Notes: generated by a model from the sequence alone, not told the origin. 52,085 nt of DNA from Acholeplasma sp. (GCA_012838065.1 DUPY01000049.1:1-52085), one strand, 5' to 3'. Counted from the stretch's first letter, positions 27,772 to 36,954 are shown. Numbers and translations: made by a program.

Positions 27772-28680
27772 ATGACAAAACGCATATTAGATATTCGTCC
27801 AAACGAATTTAAAGATTTAACAAAAGATGATATTATCCAAAGCATTAATGCAAGCGAAGGTCGCACAATGGTGTCTGAAGTTATTTGTGCTGCAATGCCA
27901 ATGCTTTACGATGTTTCAAATGCAGAACTTGCTGCATCGCTTGGTGCAGATATCATCTTACTAAATGTTTATGATGTCAATAAGCCTTATTTAATGGGAT
28001 TTGAACCCCTACCTAATAAAACAGTTGTTGAAAGTTTAAAAGAAAAAGTCGGTCGCGTTATCGGTATTAACCTAGAACCTGTAGATAATAAAGAAATGTT
28101 AGAAAAAAAGGACACAATCGATACTGGTCGTACGGCTACAGCCGAAAATGCACGACTTGCATATGAACAAGGTGTTCAATTGCTTGTTTTAACAGGTAAC
28201 CCAAAAACTGGTGTTTCAAATGATGCAATCATTAGTTCACTAAAAGCTATTCGTAAAGAACTTGGTGAAAAATTAGTACTTGTGGCTGGTAAAATGCATA
28301 GCTCGGGTACTGCAGGTGAAGCAAGTTCTCGAATCATTGATAAAAAAACAATTAACGATTTCATCGAAGCTGGCGCAGATATTATTTTAATTCCTGCTCC
28401 AGGTACTGTTCCTGGTATTACTTTAGAATTTGTTAAAGCGATGACAGATTTTGTACACAGTAAAGGTAAAATGGTTCTTACAACGATTGGTACTTCTCAA
28501 GAAGGAGCAAGTGTTGAAACGATTCGTCAAATTGCATTGATGTGTAAAATGGCCGGTGCTGATATGCATCACATTGGTGATACAGGCTTCTTCGGCATGG
28601 CTGTTCCCGAAAATATATTTGAATATTCAAAAACAATTCGTGGTGTGAGACATACCTATCGAAGAATGGCAATGAAATAA
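27772..28680 (+). CDS. TIM-barrel-like protein of unknown function in a PTS operon
   Basis: This 302-residue soluble protein has repeating beta/alpha units: GADIILLNVYDV, RVIGINLEPVD, GVQLLVLTGNPKTG, LVLVAGKMHSSG, GADIILIPAPGTVPGITLE, KMVLTTIGTSQEG and GADMHHIGDTGFFGMAVPENI. The glycine-rich loops at strand ends and the Asp/Glu/His residues suggest a (beta/alpha)8 enzyme resembling PEP-mutase, BtpA or other phosphate-binding barrels. I cannot name the family with confidence. It is the last gene of the EIICB-EIIA-GntR operon, 10 bases after the regulator behind AAGGAG. A sugar-phosphate or PEP-derived substrate is a reasonable guess, not shown. Confidence 0.7.
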   Translation: MTKRILDIRPNEFKDLTKDDIIQSINASEGRTMVSEVICAAMPMLYDVSNAELAASLGADIILLNVYDVNKPYLMGFEPLPNKTVVESLKEKVGRVIGINLEPVDNKEMLEKKDTIDTGRTATAENARLAYEQGVQLLVLTGNPKTGVSNDAIISSLKAIRKELGEKLVLVAGKMHSSGTAGEASSRIIDKKTINDFIEAGADIILIPAPGTVPGITLEFVKAMTDFVHSKGKMVLTTIGTSQEGASVETIRQIALMCKMAGADMHHIGDTGFFGMAVPENIFEYSKTIRGVRHTYRRMAMK

Positions 28681-28689
28681 GAAATCAAA

Positions 28690-28718
28690 AGCAGAAACTA
28701 AAAATTTCTGCTTTTTTT
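28690..28718 (+). terminator. Terminator of the PTS operon
   Basis: AGCAGAAA and TTTCTGCT pair perfectly around a 7-base loop and are followed by a run of T. This ends the EIICB-to-unknown-barrel operon. Confidence 0.9.
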
Positions 28719-28782
28719 ATGTTTTATCATACTTTTTACAAAAAAATATGCAATATATTTCATTTCAAAATTAGTTTGATGT

Positions 28783-28788
28783 TAAAAT
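28783..28788 (+). promoter_or_regulatory. Possible extended -10 for the LemA gene
   Basis: TGTTAAAAT fits TGnTAAAAT, 36 bases before the ATG, with no convincing -35. A TTGATG/TATATT pair further on was set aside because transcription would start inside the ribosome site. Confidence 0.35.
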
Positions 28789-28823
28789 TAATTGAAATCT
28801 ATATTTTTCGGGAGGAAAAATTG

Positions 28824-29375
28824 ATGACAAAAAGACACAAAGTTATGCTCGTTATTGGTTTAATTGTAACCTTGGTATTGATTTTAGGTATAGGTGTCGC
28901 TTCCGCATTTAATAAAGCTACAAAATATAGAAACGATATTTATAATAATCGTGCGTTGATTGTTGTTGCTGTTGAAGCACGTTTTGACAAACTTGAAGAA
29001 TTGCTTACCGCATTAAATGGTCTTGAAGATCACGTTGAAACACAACTTGATAAAATAACAGAAGCTCGTAAAGCATTCACAACCGCAGATGCTACGGAAA
29101 TTGAAGAAACTTTCGAAGAAATTGAAAGTGGCGTTAATTTGATTCGTATAATGATTGAGGATAATCCAGATAGTTTTATCGCAACAGCTGCATATAACAA
29201 CTATATGGCTGAAATTACTGCGACAATTAACGCGATAACATCAAGTAAAGTTATGTATAACGATGCCGTTACAGCATACAATACATTTATACAAACTTTT
29301 CCAAGAAACCTCTTCTTATCAACTTTTGGATTTGACAAGATGGATCTTTACGAACCAAACATTTTAATTAACTAA
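28824..29375 (+). CDS. LemA family protein
   Basis: This 183-residue protein has one N-terminal membrane helix (about 7-30) and then a helical domain with the family pattern FNKATKYRNDIYNNRALIVVAVEARFDKLEELL (a NxlV...R-like segment). The C-terminal PRNLFLSTFGFD matches the usual FPxxxFA-like ending. LemA proteins are short membrane-anchored helical proteins with no agreed function, often next to TPM-domain proteins as here. The ATG at 28824 follows GGGAGG. A longer frame from 28719 lacks a ribosome site and was rejected. The TPM lipoprotein gene follows after 4 bases. Confidence 0.82.
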   Translation: MTKRHKVMLVIGLIVTLVLILGIGVASAFNKATKYRNDIYNNRALIVVAVEARFDKLEELLTALNGLEDHVETQLDKITEARKAFTTADATEIEETFEEIESGVNLIRIMIEDNPDSFIATAAYNNYMAEITATINAITSSKVMYNDAVTAYNTFIQTFPRNLFLSTFGFDKMDLYEPNILIN

Positions 29376-29379
29376 TTTT

Positions 29380-30180
29380 ATGAGTAGACGTAAGTCGATA
29401 TTATTTATACTAGGTTTTTTTGTCTTACTTGTTCTCATTGGATGTTCAAGAAAGCCAAAATACACATACTTTGGACCTAGCCTTGAATTTTATATTAACG
29501 ACAAAGCAGATGCGTTTTTACGCTATACACAATGGAATATTTATATCAACGGTGAATCTTTATATGAGGAAAGCTTGGTCGATAAATTCATTCCAGAAAA
29601 TATAAAAGGTGCACAAGTTGTTGTCTTAACCCAAGATATTAACGCGCCCAGCATAGATACTACGCGCTTATTTAATGAGTGGGGCATTGGCAAAAACAAT
29701 ATGGGTATTTTACTTGTGCTCTATTTTTCAACCGACGACGAATTACCCGAGTTTGTAAGTATTACCTCAAACATCGGACTTGGCATGATGGGTTATCTAT
29801 CAGCATTTGAATTAAATGATATGATTGATACACACTTTTTTCCGGAGCTTGAAAATTCAAACTATGAATTAGCGACACTTGTTTTATACCATGAAATTAT
29901 TGGTTTTATTTACACTGAAATTTATGGATATACAAGTTATACTTATAATTACGACACTTTTGTTGAGCGTCTTTATGATATGATGGAACCTCTTCCGTCA
30001 GAGAACAGTTTAAATCGCGGTCTTTTTGGATTGGTTTTATTTAACGACTTTCCGCTTTGGCTGTTTATTTTAATTGTATTATTTATACCAACGCTTGGTT
30101 ACATAGGTTTTTCAATCACCGGCAAAAGCCGTGGCGGTGGTGGACGTTCGATTGGTTATTGGTTTAATCGAAGAAAGTAA
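29380..30180 (+). CDS. TPM-domain lipoprotein
   Basis: This 266-residue protein has a signal peptide ending in a lipobox (LVLIGC, Cys at about residue 22). An extracellular TPM/YgcG-type domain (about 35-200) carries TRLFNEWGIGKNNMGILLVLYF, the family's R-x-F/N-x-W-x-IG segment. A C-terminal membrane helix (about 220-243) and a Gly/Arg-rich tail (GKSRGGGGRS) follow. TPM proteins partner LemA in many bacteria. Phosphatase activity is reported for plant TLP18.3, but the role here is unknown. No Shine-Dalgarno is visible before the ATG, which is 4 bases after the lemA stop, so translation probably depends on coupling. It converges on the next gene with a 1-base gap. Confidence 0.8.
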   Translation: MSRRKSILFILGFFVLLVLIGCSRKPKYTYFGPSLEFYINDKADAFLRYTQWNIYINGESLYEESLVDKFIPENIKGAQVVVLTQDINAPSIDTTRLFNEWGIGKNNMGILLVLYFSTDDELPEFVSITSNIGLGMMGYLSAFELNDMIDTHFFPELENSNYELATLVLYHEIIGFIYTEIYGYTSYTYNYDTFVERLYDMMEPLPSENSLNRGLFGLVLFNDFPLWLFILIVLFIPTLGYIGFSITGKSRGGGGRSIGYWFNRRK

Positions 30181-30181
30181 T

Positions 30182-30766
30182 TTACTTTAATAAAATACGC
30201 TTAACATACACTTGTAATTTGGGAACGACTTCTTCCATAAACCACGGATTTTTTTGTTGCCATCTGAAGTTTAAGGGCGACGGATGTGGTAAAACAAAAA
30301 ATCTTGGCAAATAATCTTTATAGCATTTAATACGCTCAGTTAAGGTTTTATGATCCTTCAAATAATATTTTTGTGAGTATGAACCTACTAAAATAATAAG
30401 CTCTACATGTTCCAAATGTTTTAAAATCTCTGGATGCCATTTATCAGCAAAACCTTTTCTTGGTGGTAAATCTCCAGTTTTACCTTTCCCGGGATAATAA
30501 AAATCCATCGGCATTTGTCCAAAGACATTTACATCATAAAATGTTTCTTTTGACACGTCTAACCAACTTCTCAATTTATCTCCACTTAAATCATTCCATG
30601 TCATAGCGCCTTGTTCAGCTTTCGTGCCTGGTGCTTGTCCAATAATTAAAATTTTTGAATTTTCATTTACTAAAAAAAGTGGTTTTAAACCTCTATCCGT
30701 ATAAGACTTATTCATTGGATCATTCATAATATCTAATTGGATACGTTTATAAAAATCAAGAGCCAT
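30182..30766 (-). CDS. Uracil-DNA glycosylase-like protein
   Basis: This 194-residue protein has the UDG-superfamily motifs: motif I as IIGQAPGTKAE (about residue 41) and motif II as LPHPSPLN (about 158). WNDLSGDKLRSWL lies between. This is the pattern of the small UDG-like proteins of Firmicutes that resemble families 4/5 but lack Cys ligands for an iron-sulfur cluster. It may remove uracil or other bases from DNA, although the exact substrate is unproven. Its start codon lies in a perfect 10-base hairpin. It is downstream of and on the same strand as the YolD/Y-polymerase pair, which fits a DNA-damage context. Confidence 0.82.
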   Translation of the reverse strand: MALDFYKRIQLDIMNDPMNKSYTDRGLKPLFLVNENSKILIIGQAPGTKAEQGAMTWNDLSGDKLRSWLDVSKETFYDVNVFGQMPMDFYYPGKGKTGDLPPRKGFADKWHPEILKHLEHVELIILVGSYSQKYYLKDHKTLTERIKCYKDYLPRFFVLPHPSPLNFRWQQKNPWFMEEVVPKLQVYVKRILLK

Positions 30767-30787
30767 AAGTTCACATCCTTATGGCTC
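30760..30787 (-). promoter_or_regulatory. Hairpin covering the UDG-like start codon
   Basis: GAGCCATAAG and CTTATGGCTC pair perfectly around an 8-base loop. On the minus strand the ATG lies in the 3' arm and the AAGGATG ribosome site spans the 5' arm and loop. The stem is followed only by TTGATTTTTA, so it may be a translational control element, a weak terminator for yolD, or both. Confidence 0.65.
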
Positions 30788-30818
30788 TATTATATATGAT
30801 TATGTTTAAACCGTAAAT

Positions 30819-31142
30819 TTATACGTCTAGGTCCAAGTAAATAATATCATCTAAGTTTAATGCTATTCGATTTTTTAAATGAAGTTTTCTATGGATAGGA
30901 TCAAGTTTTTTGACATAGCCATAAAGTGTTTTAATGAAACCACCTTCATAATAGTGAATATTCAACTCTAAATTGCTTGTTATAGCTTTTTCTAATGTTG
31001 TATCTAGGTATTCTAATTGGTCGCTTGATAAGACCGGTTTATCGCGTTTTAAGCGATTGCGAATCATATCCTTAATTTTATCGTTTAATCCAGCAAGCGA
31101 ATCAAATGGTGCCCATTTAATAATTCCACGATCTTCATACAT
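30819..31142 (-). CDS. YolD-like protein
   Basis: This 107-residue protein carries the family pattern: MYEDRGIIKWAPFDSLAGL near the start (usual DRGxxKWxPF), then an Asp/Lys-rich middle and a beta-rich C-terminus ending LDDIIYLDLD. YolD-like proteins are encoded with Y-family polymerases of the UvrX/YqjW group and are thought to act as UmuD-like accessory factors. ATG at 31140-31142 follows AGGTAGGTGG and is preferred to a GTG nine bases earlier. It overlaps the polymerase stop by 8 bases, so translation is coupled. Confidence 0.85.
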   Translation of the reverse strand: MYEDRGIIKWAPFDSLAGLNDKIKDMIRNRLKRDKPVLSSDQLEYLDTTLEKAITSNLELNIHYYEGGFIKTLYGYVKKLDPIHRKLHLKNRIALNLDDIIYLDLDV

Positions 31143-32406
31143 GATGACCACCTACCTGTTCATTACGTTTTTTAGCAGTCGCATGTTCTTCAAGTGATGT
31201 AGCCCGTAAAACTTTATTTTTACCGAAGCGCTGTTTTACTTTATCAAGCGTATATTCAAGATTGAATGTTTTTTCTAAAGTATCAACATCTTCGAATAAG
31301 GATAATTGTTGATATTTTTGTTCACTTAAATTACTTAACTGAATACCAACATTTTTAATTGGATAGTTCTCATAATATAAGTCAAAGAGTAACAGACATG
31401 TTTCAAAGATTTCTTTCGTACTTGATGTTGGCATATCGAGTGACAATTGTCGTGAAAAACCTTGTGTATGGGTTGCATCTCCAATCATTAACCCAATGGT
31501 CTTACATACCTTTTTTGATAGTCTTAAGCGCCTTGTCACTTCATCCGTCATTTCTAAAATAATTGTATAAATTTCTTTAGCATTGTATGTTTTAGGTAAG
31601 ACTTGACTTGTACCAAAAGATTTTGGATTATTTCTTAGTTTTCCTTTTTCTTGAATAAGACTCATATCAATACCATTGGCATGATACCAAAGTTCTAAAC
31701 CCATAACGCCATAAATACTTTTAAGTTTATTTTTATCGTATTTGGCAAGGTCTTCTATTGTAAAAATACCGAGTAAGTTTAAGTTATGCTCCATTCGATG
31801 TCCAATGCCCCACATTTTTGACAACGGCTCAATTTTATGCAGTTTTGTTTCGACATCATCATATGTCCATTCAGCGATATTATAACGTGTTTTTTTCGCC
31901 TCAATATCCATAGAAACTTTAGCAAGTAACATGTTTGGTCCAATCCCACACGTAGCTGTAAGTTTGTATCGATGATAAATTTCATTTAAGATTTTTATAG
32001 CAATTTCATAAGCACTCATTTTATAGTAACTTAAATAGTGTGTTAGATCTAAAAAGGCTTCATCAACAGAATAAACATACAAATCTTCTTCACTTACAAA
32101 ATCTAAATAAATATCAACGACCTTTGTTGAATACTCCATGTATTTTGCCATTTGTGGACGGGCAAAAATAATATCAATATCTTTTGGCAAGTCTTTGACT
32201 CGGCATCTAGAAGACACACCCATCTGTTTTAAATATGGTGTTACAGCAAGTACAATGGCATATTCGCCAATAGACTTGTCCGCCACAACTAACGGTGTTG
32301 TAAATGGATCTAGTCCTCGTAGTACACACTCAACAGAGGCATAAAACGATTTTAAATCGATACATAGAATTTTTTTATTTAATTGATAATCTTTTAAATT
32401 TTCTAT
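31135..32406 (-). CDS. Y-family DNA polymerase (UvrX/DinB type), apparent AUA start
   Basis: This translesion polymerase has the catalytic motifs ILCIDLKSFYASVE (first metal-binding Asp) and YVYSVDEAFLDLT (the Asp-Glu pair). Helix-hairpin-helix and little-finger domains follow. The frame extends to a TTG at 32428-32430, but that codon overlaps the promoter's -10 and precedes the AAGGGAGGG ribosome site, so it should not be in the mRNA or be the start. The first codon correctly placed after the ribosome site is ATA (32404-32406). It gives an N-terminus of about a dozen residues before ILCID, as expected for the family. No in-frame ATG, GTG or TTG lies between. The length would be about 423 residues. 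It is followed by yolD. Confidence 0.85.
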   Translation of the reverse strand: MENLKDYQLNKKILCIDLKSFYASVECVLRGLDPFTTPLVVADKSIGEYAIVLAVTPYLKQMGVSSRCRVKDLPKDIDIIFARPQMAKYMEYSTKVVDIYLDFVSEEDLYVYSVDEAFLDLTHYLSYYKMSAYEIAIKILNEIYHRYKLTATCGIGPNMLLAKVSMDIEAKKTRYNIAEWTYDDVETKLHKIEPLSKMWGIGHRMEHNLNLLGIFTIEDLAKYDKNKLKSIYGVMGLELWYHANGIDMSLIQEKGKLRNNPKSFGTSQVLPKTYNAKEIYTIILEMTDEVTRRLRLSKKVCKTIGLMIGDATHTQGFSRQLSLDMPTSSTKEIFETCLLLFDLYYENYPIKNVGIQLSNLSEQKYQQLSLFEDVDTLEKTFNLEYTLDKVKQRFGKNKVLRATSLEEHATAKKRNEQVGGHHV

Positions 32407-32429
32407 CGTTATCCCTCCCTTGTGTCTCA

Positions 32430-32458
32430 ATTATATTAAAGGACATCCGTGAAAGCAA
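32430..32458 (-). promoter_or_regulatory. Promoter of the Y-polymerase/yolD operon
   Basis: TTGCTT (32453-32458), a 17-base spacer and TATAAT (32430-32435). Transcription would start near 32423, just upstream of the ribosome site. No Gram-positive SOS box (GAAC-n4-GTTC) is visible. Confidence 0.7.
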
Positions 32459-32536
32459 TATGAAAACAACCGTCAAATTTTTATCATTTTATCAACTTAT
32501 TTGATTAATCGCTTAACAACAAACTAATCCACAATT

Positions 32537-32580
32537 TACAAAAAAAACGCTGTTTTTGTATTTTCAAAAAACAGCGTTTT
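32537..32580 (-). terminator. Terminator after cellobiose phosphorylase
   Basis: A 14-base stem (32544-32557 with 32567-32580) and a 9-base loop are followed on the minus strand by a T-run. It ends the cellobiose operon. Confidence 0.9.
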
Positions 32581-32591
32581 GTCTATTTAAA

Positions 32592-35012
32592 TTAAATATA
32601 AACTGTAACTTTTTGAACTTCTTTTGTAGCTTTGTATGGTACGACATTGCTATACAATTTCTTACCATTTAACTCTAGACCTTTATGTTCACTTCGTAAA
32701 ACAGTTATTTCATAGGTTGATTCTCTAAAGACTCTTGTAATTGTAACACGATCAAGATGGCTTGGTAAAACTGGATCAATTCTTAGGCCATCAAATTCTG
32801 GATGAACACCTAAAATATATTGAGAAATTGCTACAAAGTTCCATGCTGCTGTACCCGTTAACCACGAGTTTTTAGCCTCGCCATGACGTTTCGCTTCTTT
32901 TCCTGCAATCATTTGTGAGTAAACATACGGTTCAGTTCTATGAATATCGGAAACGTCTTCCAAATATGCTGGTGCGATTTTTCGATATACTTCAAATGCT
33001 CGGTCAGCACGACCAACAACTGCTTCTGCACAGGCAATCCATGGATTGTTATGGCAAAAAATACCACCGTTTTCTTTATAACCTTCTGGATATGATGAAA
33101 TTTCACCAAGTTCTAAATGATATCGTGAATAAGCAGGATAATTTAATACCATGCCATATGGTGTATCTAAATATTCTTTTGCACTATCTAATGCTTTAAC
33201 TGCCATGCCATTTTTAATACCAATACCAGCCATAACACACATGCCTTGTGGTTCAATAAAGATTTTACCTTCCGCATTATCTTTAGATCCTACTTTACGT
33301 CCGTATGCATCATATGCGCGTAGGAACCATGCACCATCGTAACCTGTCTTTTCAACGGTATTTACCATGCTATCAACATGTTTTTTTACATAGTTTGCTT
33401 TATCATGTTCATGTATTTTTTCTAATAGCTCATGAAACTTATTTCCAGCATAAACAAATAGCCCTGCAATAAAGACACTTTCAGCAACCTTGCCATCACC
33501 TTTATTTTGAACCGTTTGAAAAGATTCACCCGGTTCATCTGAAAAACAGTTTAAGTTTAAACAATCATTCCAATCGGCACGTCCAATAAGTGGTAAGCCG
33601 TTTGGTCCTAAATTTAAAGCAACTTTGTCAAATGCACGAAGTAGGTGTTCTAACATCGTACCTTTCATTGCTGGATTCGATTCATACATAACTACTTCAT
33701 TCAATATACTAAAATCTCCAGATTCTTTAATATATTGAACAGTCGCAAGTATTAACCAGTTTGGATCATCGTTAAATCCTGTACCTAAATCGGTATTACC
33801 TTTTTTTGTAAGTGGTGAATATTGGTGATATGCACCGCCGTCACGTAACAAGGTTGATGCAAGGTCTAAAAGTCGCTCACGCGTCTTTTTAATATCCATA
33901 TGCATAAATCCTAACAAATCTTGGTTAGAATCTCTAAAGCCCATGCCGCGACCTACACCAGATTCAAAGTATGATGCACTTCTACTTAAGTTAAAGGTTG
34001 TCATAACTTGATATTGGTTCCAAATGTTAACCATGCGGTTTAATTTTTCATCACTTGATTCAATTTTGTATTTTGATAAAGTTTCATCCCAAAATTGATT
34101 CAATTTATTAAAACTTTCTAAAACTTTTTCTTTTGTATTGAATGCTTCAATCAGTTTATAAGCATTTTGTTTATTAATAACTTTATGTGAACTAAATTTG
34201 TTTTCGCGGTCATTTTCAACGTAGCCTAAAACAAAAATAATTGTTTTTTCTTCATTTGGCTTAAGTGTTAATTTCAAATGATGGGAAGCTATGGGTGCCC
34301 AGCCATCAGCAACACTGTTTTTACTCATACCACTTACAACAACATCAGGACAACTAATATCATTATATAAACCAACGAACACTTCTCTATCAGAGTCAAA
34401 CCCCACGATATCTTCATTCACATGATAAAACGCATAATGATTTCGTCGTTCACGATACTCTGTTTTATGATAAATGGTATTATTTTCAACTTCAACTTCG
34501 CCAATTGAAAAGTTTCTTTGAAAGTTTGTCATATCATCTTGTGCATCCCAAAGTGCCCATTCAACATATGAAAACACGTCAAACATCTTTAAATGATCAC
34601 TCTCGTTTTTAAATGTTAACATATGTATTTCGCACGTATGCCCCTTTGGTACAAAACTCAATTGAGTTGCTAGTAAGCCGTTTTTGCTTGTTTTAAATTT
34701 TGTATAGCCCATACCATGACGCACTTCAAATGAATCAACTGGTGTTTTTGTAGGCTTTACACCAATGTTCCATATATTATCATTCTCACGAATAAAGAAA
34801 TATTTTCCTTCGTTATCTATAGGGACATTGTTGTAGCGATATCGTGTAATACGACGTTGTCTTGCGTCCTTAAAGAAACTATACCCACCGGAAGTATTTG
34901 ACATTAATACAAAGTAATCATCGCTTCCTAAATAGTTAATCCAAGGATAAGGTGTGTAAGGTGTATGTATAACATACTCCTTATTTTTGTCATCAAAGAA
35001 TCCAAATTTCAT
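32592..35012 (-). CDS. Cellobiose phosphorylase (GH94)
   Basis: This 806-residue enzyme is very similar, along its whole length, to what I recall of the Clostridium thermocellum cellobiose phosphorylase. Shared segments include MKFGFFDD at the start, [47 protein letters not shown] and the catalytic-acid region [14 protein letters not shown] (near residue 480). [12 protein letters not shown] also matches. It splits cellobiose with phosphate into glucose-1-phosphate and glucose, saving ATP. Laminaribiose or chitobiose phosphorylases are related alternatives, but the closeness to the cellobiose enzyme makes that less likely. It is the last gene of the operon with a sugar ABC importer. No signal peptide is present, so it acts in the cytoplasm. 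Confidence 0.92.
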   Translation of the reverse strand: MKFGFFDDKNKEYVIHTPYTPYPWINYLGSDDYFVLMSNTSGGYSFFKDARQRRITRYRYNNVPIDNEGKYFFIRENDNIWNIGVKPTKTPVDSFEVRHGMGYTKFKTSKNGLLATQLSFVPKGHTCEIHMLTFKNESDHLKMFDVFSYVEWALWDAQDDMTNFQRNFSIGEVEVENNTIYHKTEYRERRNHYAFYHVNEDIVGFDSDREVFVGLYNDISCPDVVVSGMSKNSVADGWAPIASHHLKLTLKPNEEKTIIFVLGYVENDRENKFSSHKVINKQNAYKLIEAFNTKEKVLESFNKLNQFWDETLSKYKIESSDEKLNRMVNIWNQYQVMTTFNLSRSASYFESGVGRGMGFRDSNQDLLGFMHMDIKKTRERLLDLASTLLRDGGAYHQYSPLTKKGNTDLGTGFNDDPNWLILATVQYIKESGDFSILNEVVMYESNPAMKGTMLEHLLRAFDKVALNLGPNGLPLIGRADWNDCLNLNCFSDEPGESFQTVQNKGDGKVAESVFIAGLFVYAGNKFHELLEKIHEHDKANYVKKHVDSMVNTVEKTGYDGAWFLRAYDAYGRKVGSKDNAEGKIFIEPQGMCVMAGIGIKNGMAVKALDSAKEYLDTPYGMVLNYPAYSRYHLELGEISSYPEGYKENGGIFCHNNPWIACAEAVVGRADRAFEVYRKIAPAYLEDVSDIHRTEPYVYSQMIAGKEAKRHGEAKNSWLTGTAAWNFVAISQYILGVHPEFDGLRIDPVLPSHLDRVTITRVFRESTYEITVLRSEHKGLELNGKKLYSNVVPYKATKEVQKVTVYI

Positions 35013-35030
35013 AATGATATCCTCACTTTT

Positions 35031-35909
35031 CTAACCCTTAACACTACCAGCTGTAATTCCCTTAATAATGCGTTTAGAGAATATTAGGTATACGATAATC
35101 ATTGGGACAATTGCCCATGCCATTAACATAAAGTTTTTACCAGTATCAAATGTATCTGGCGATGAAGCACTTAAGAGTGAAATAATTACCGGAACTGTTC
35201 GCTTATTACTACTTTGAATAATAAGTGATGGGAAGAATAAATTATTCCAACTTGCTACAAAGGCAAAGATAAACTGTACCGCCATCGCTGGTGATAAAAT
35301 TGGTAAAACAATTTGATTGAATGTTCTAAATTCGTGTGATCCATCAACACGAGCTGCTTCTATGACTTCGTACGGTAAGTTTGAATCTAAATATTGTTTC
35401 ATAAAAAATACCGTTGTTGGTGATGCAATTGCCGGTAATATAATTACCCAGTAATTGTCAACAAAGTTTACTCGATAAAGTATGGTTACTAAACCAATAC
35501 TTGCAATTTGTGAAGGAATCATAATAATTGCAAGTATAAACATATAAGCAAATGTACGACCCTTGAAGCGATACAAATGAAGTGAGTATGCAGATAATGC
35601 ACTAAAGTATGTTGTAAGTACTGCTGAACATGTAGCAATAAATAAACTGTTTAAAATACCACGTGCAACAAACATATTCGTATCGCCAAATAAGGCCTTA
35701 AAGTTTCTTACAAAACTTTTACCTGGAAATAAAGATAACCCGCGTTGAATTTGAACGTGTGCTCTTGTTGTATTAATAACTAATGTATAGAAAATAAAGA
35801 TGATTGCTGCTGCAAAAAGTATTAATACTAAATACACAATAAATCTAAAGAAGTAAAGAGTTAGCTTAGATTTTAAATCTACTTGTTTTAAAGGACGATT
35901 TATTTCCAT
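35031..35909 (-). CDS. Sugar ABC transporter permease (MalG-like)
   Basis: This 292-residue membrane protein has six hydrophobic helices and the cytoplasmic EAA loop, here EVIEAARVDGSHEFRTFNQIVLP (about residues 188-210), that contacts the ATPase. The C-terminal KGITAGSVKG is the usual ending of CUT1-type MalG permeases. It forms the channel with the next protein upstream and imports the oligosaccharide handled by the phosphorylase. It overlaps the MalF-like gene by 10 bases with its own GGAGATG ribosome site. Confidence 0.93.
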   Translation of the reverse strand: MEINRPLKQVDLKSKLTLYFFRFIVYLVLILFAAAIIFIFYTLVINTTRAHVQIQRGLSLFPGKSFVRNFKALFGDTNMFVARGILNSLFIATCSAVLTTYFSALSAYSLHLYRFKGRTFAYMFILAIIMIPSQIASIGLVTILYRVNFVDNYWVIILPAIASPTTVFFMKQYLDSNLPYEVIEAARVDGSHEFRTFNQIVLPILSPAMAVQFIFAFVASWNNLFFPSLIIQSSNKRTVPVIISLLSASSPDTFDTGKNFMLMAWAIVPMIIVYLIFSKRIIKGITAGSVKG

Positions 35910-36880
35910 GAAGCTTTCATCTCCTTTCTTCTTTGACGTTCAAGTTTTATTTCTTCAAGTTCTTCTTTGTTCATAATAAAGAATAGGATCATACTAATAG
36001 AGACAGTAATCATAAATAGAATAACCGATGCGGCACCAGCCAAACCGATTTGCTTACTTGGTCCAAGTAGTCCATTAATATACATAATTACTGTTCGTGC
36101 ACTTTGTAGTGGCCCACCATTTGTTCTTGTAAAGATGTGTGGAATATCAAACATTTGGACACCACCGACAAGTGATGTTACAAAGACGAATAAAAGTATT
36201 GGTTTTAATAGCGGCAAGATGATTCGATAAAAGACTTGTAGACTGTTTGCGCCATCGACTTGTGCACTTTCGATAACTGTATCATCAATACCCATAATAC
36301 CTGCCATAAGTAAAATGGTTGTGTTACCAAACCACATAATGAAGTTCATTAATGCAATAAGTCCTCTTGTTGGCCATACCCGGTCAACAAAGCTAAATGT
36401 CTCGCCAATAATTCCGCCATCAGTTAGTAATTTAGTTATAGCACCTGTATTTGAAAATAGTTGCATAAAAATGAATGAAAATGCGGATGCCATAACTAAA
36501 TTAGGCATATACATAACTGTTTTAAAAAACCCTTGACCTTTAATCTTTAAACGCGTACTTGTAAACCATAAGGCAAGTAATAGTGAAACGACGATTTGTG
36601 GAACAAATCCAATGATCCAAATAATAACAGTGTTTCCTAAGTATTTAAAAAATAGACCATCTGCAAATAAAGCTTTGTAATTTAAAAACCATGCGAAATT
36701 TGGTCCAATTTCTCCTCTTACTTGATGATAGTAATATTCAAAGAAGCTATAGTAAAACGTTGAAAGTAAAGGTATGAGTGAAAATACGATATACACAATA
36801 AAAAATGGTGCGACAAAATAATAACCCCATTTATTGTAATTGATGACAGATTTTTTCTTGTGTTTTATAGTTTGTTGCAT
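35900..36880 (-). CDS. Sugar ABC transporter permease (MalF-like)
   Basis: This 326-residue membrane protein has six helices and the EAA-type loop VIESAQVDGANSLQVFYRIILPLLKP (about residues 207-233). The motif NxGGP, here TRTNGGPLQSA (about 255), is a MalF hallmark. It pairs with the MalG-like permease. No ATPase gene is present in the operon, so the transporter must use a shared MsmX/MsiK-type ATPase encoded elsewhere. A strong intercistronic hairpin lies between it and the binding-protein gene. Confidence 0.93.
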   Translation of the reverse strand: MQQTIKHKKKSVINYNKWGYYFVAPFFIVYIVFSLIPLLSTFYYSFFEYYYHQVRGEIGPNFAWFLNYKALFADGLFFKYLGNTVIIWIIGFVPQIVVSLLLALWFTSTRLKIKGQGFFKTVMYMPNLVMASAFSFIFMQLFSNTGAITKLLTDGGIIGETFSFVDRVWPTRGLIALMNFIMWFGNTTILLMAGIMGIDDTVIESAQVDGANSLQVFYRIILPLLKPILLFVFVTSLVGGVQMFDIPHIFTRTNGGPLQSARTVIMYINGLLGPSKQIGLAGAASVILFMITVSISMILFFIMNKEELEEIKLERQRRKEMKASWK

Positions 36881-36903
36881 TATTTAACCTCGCTTAATAG
36901 ATT

Positions 36904-36935
36904 TTAATAAGGGGCTTTTTAGGGCCCCTTATTAA
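36904..36935 (-). other. Strong hairpin between binding-protein and permease genes
   Basis: TTAATAAGGGGC pairs perfectly over 12 bases with GCCCCTTATTAA around an 8-base loop. Only ATCTATTAAG follows on the minus strand, so it should not fully terminate. Such hairpins commonly keep the binding protein more abundant than the permeases. Confidence 0.8.
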
Positions 36936-36954
36936 AGAGGAAAGAAAGATATTC

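Noticed and set aside
28719-28823. Longer N-terminus of the LemA protein
   Set aside because: No ribosome site precedes the upstream ATG, and the added residues contain unusual Phe/Ile-rich sequence. GGGAGG correctly serves the ATG at 28824.
32407-32430. TTG at 32428-32430 as the start of the Y-family polymerase
   Set aside because: It overlaps the TATAAT box and lies upstream of the ribosome site, so it would not be in the transcript.
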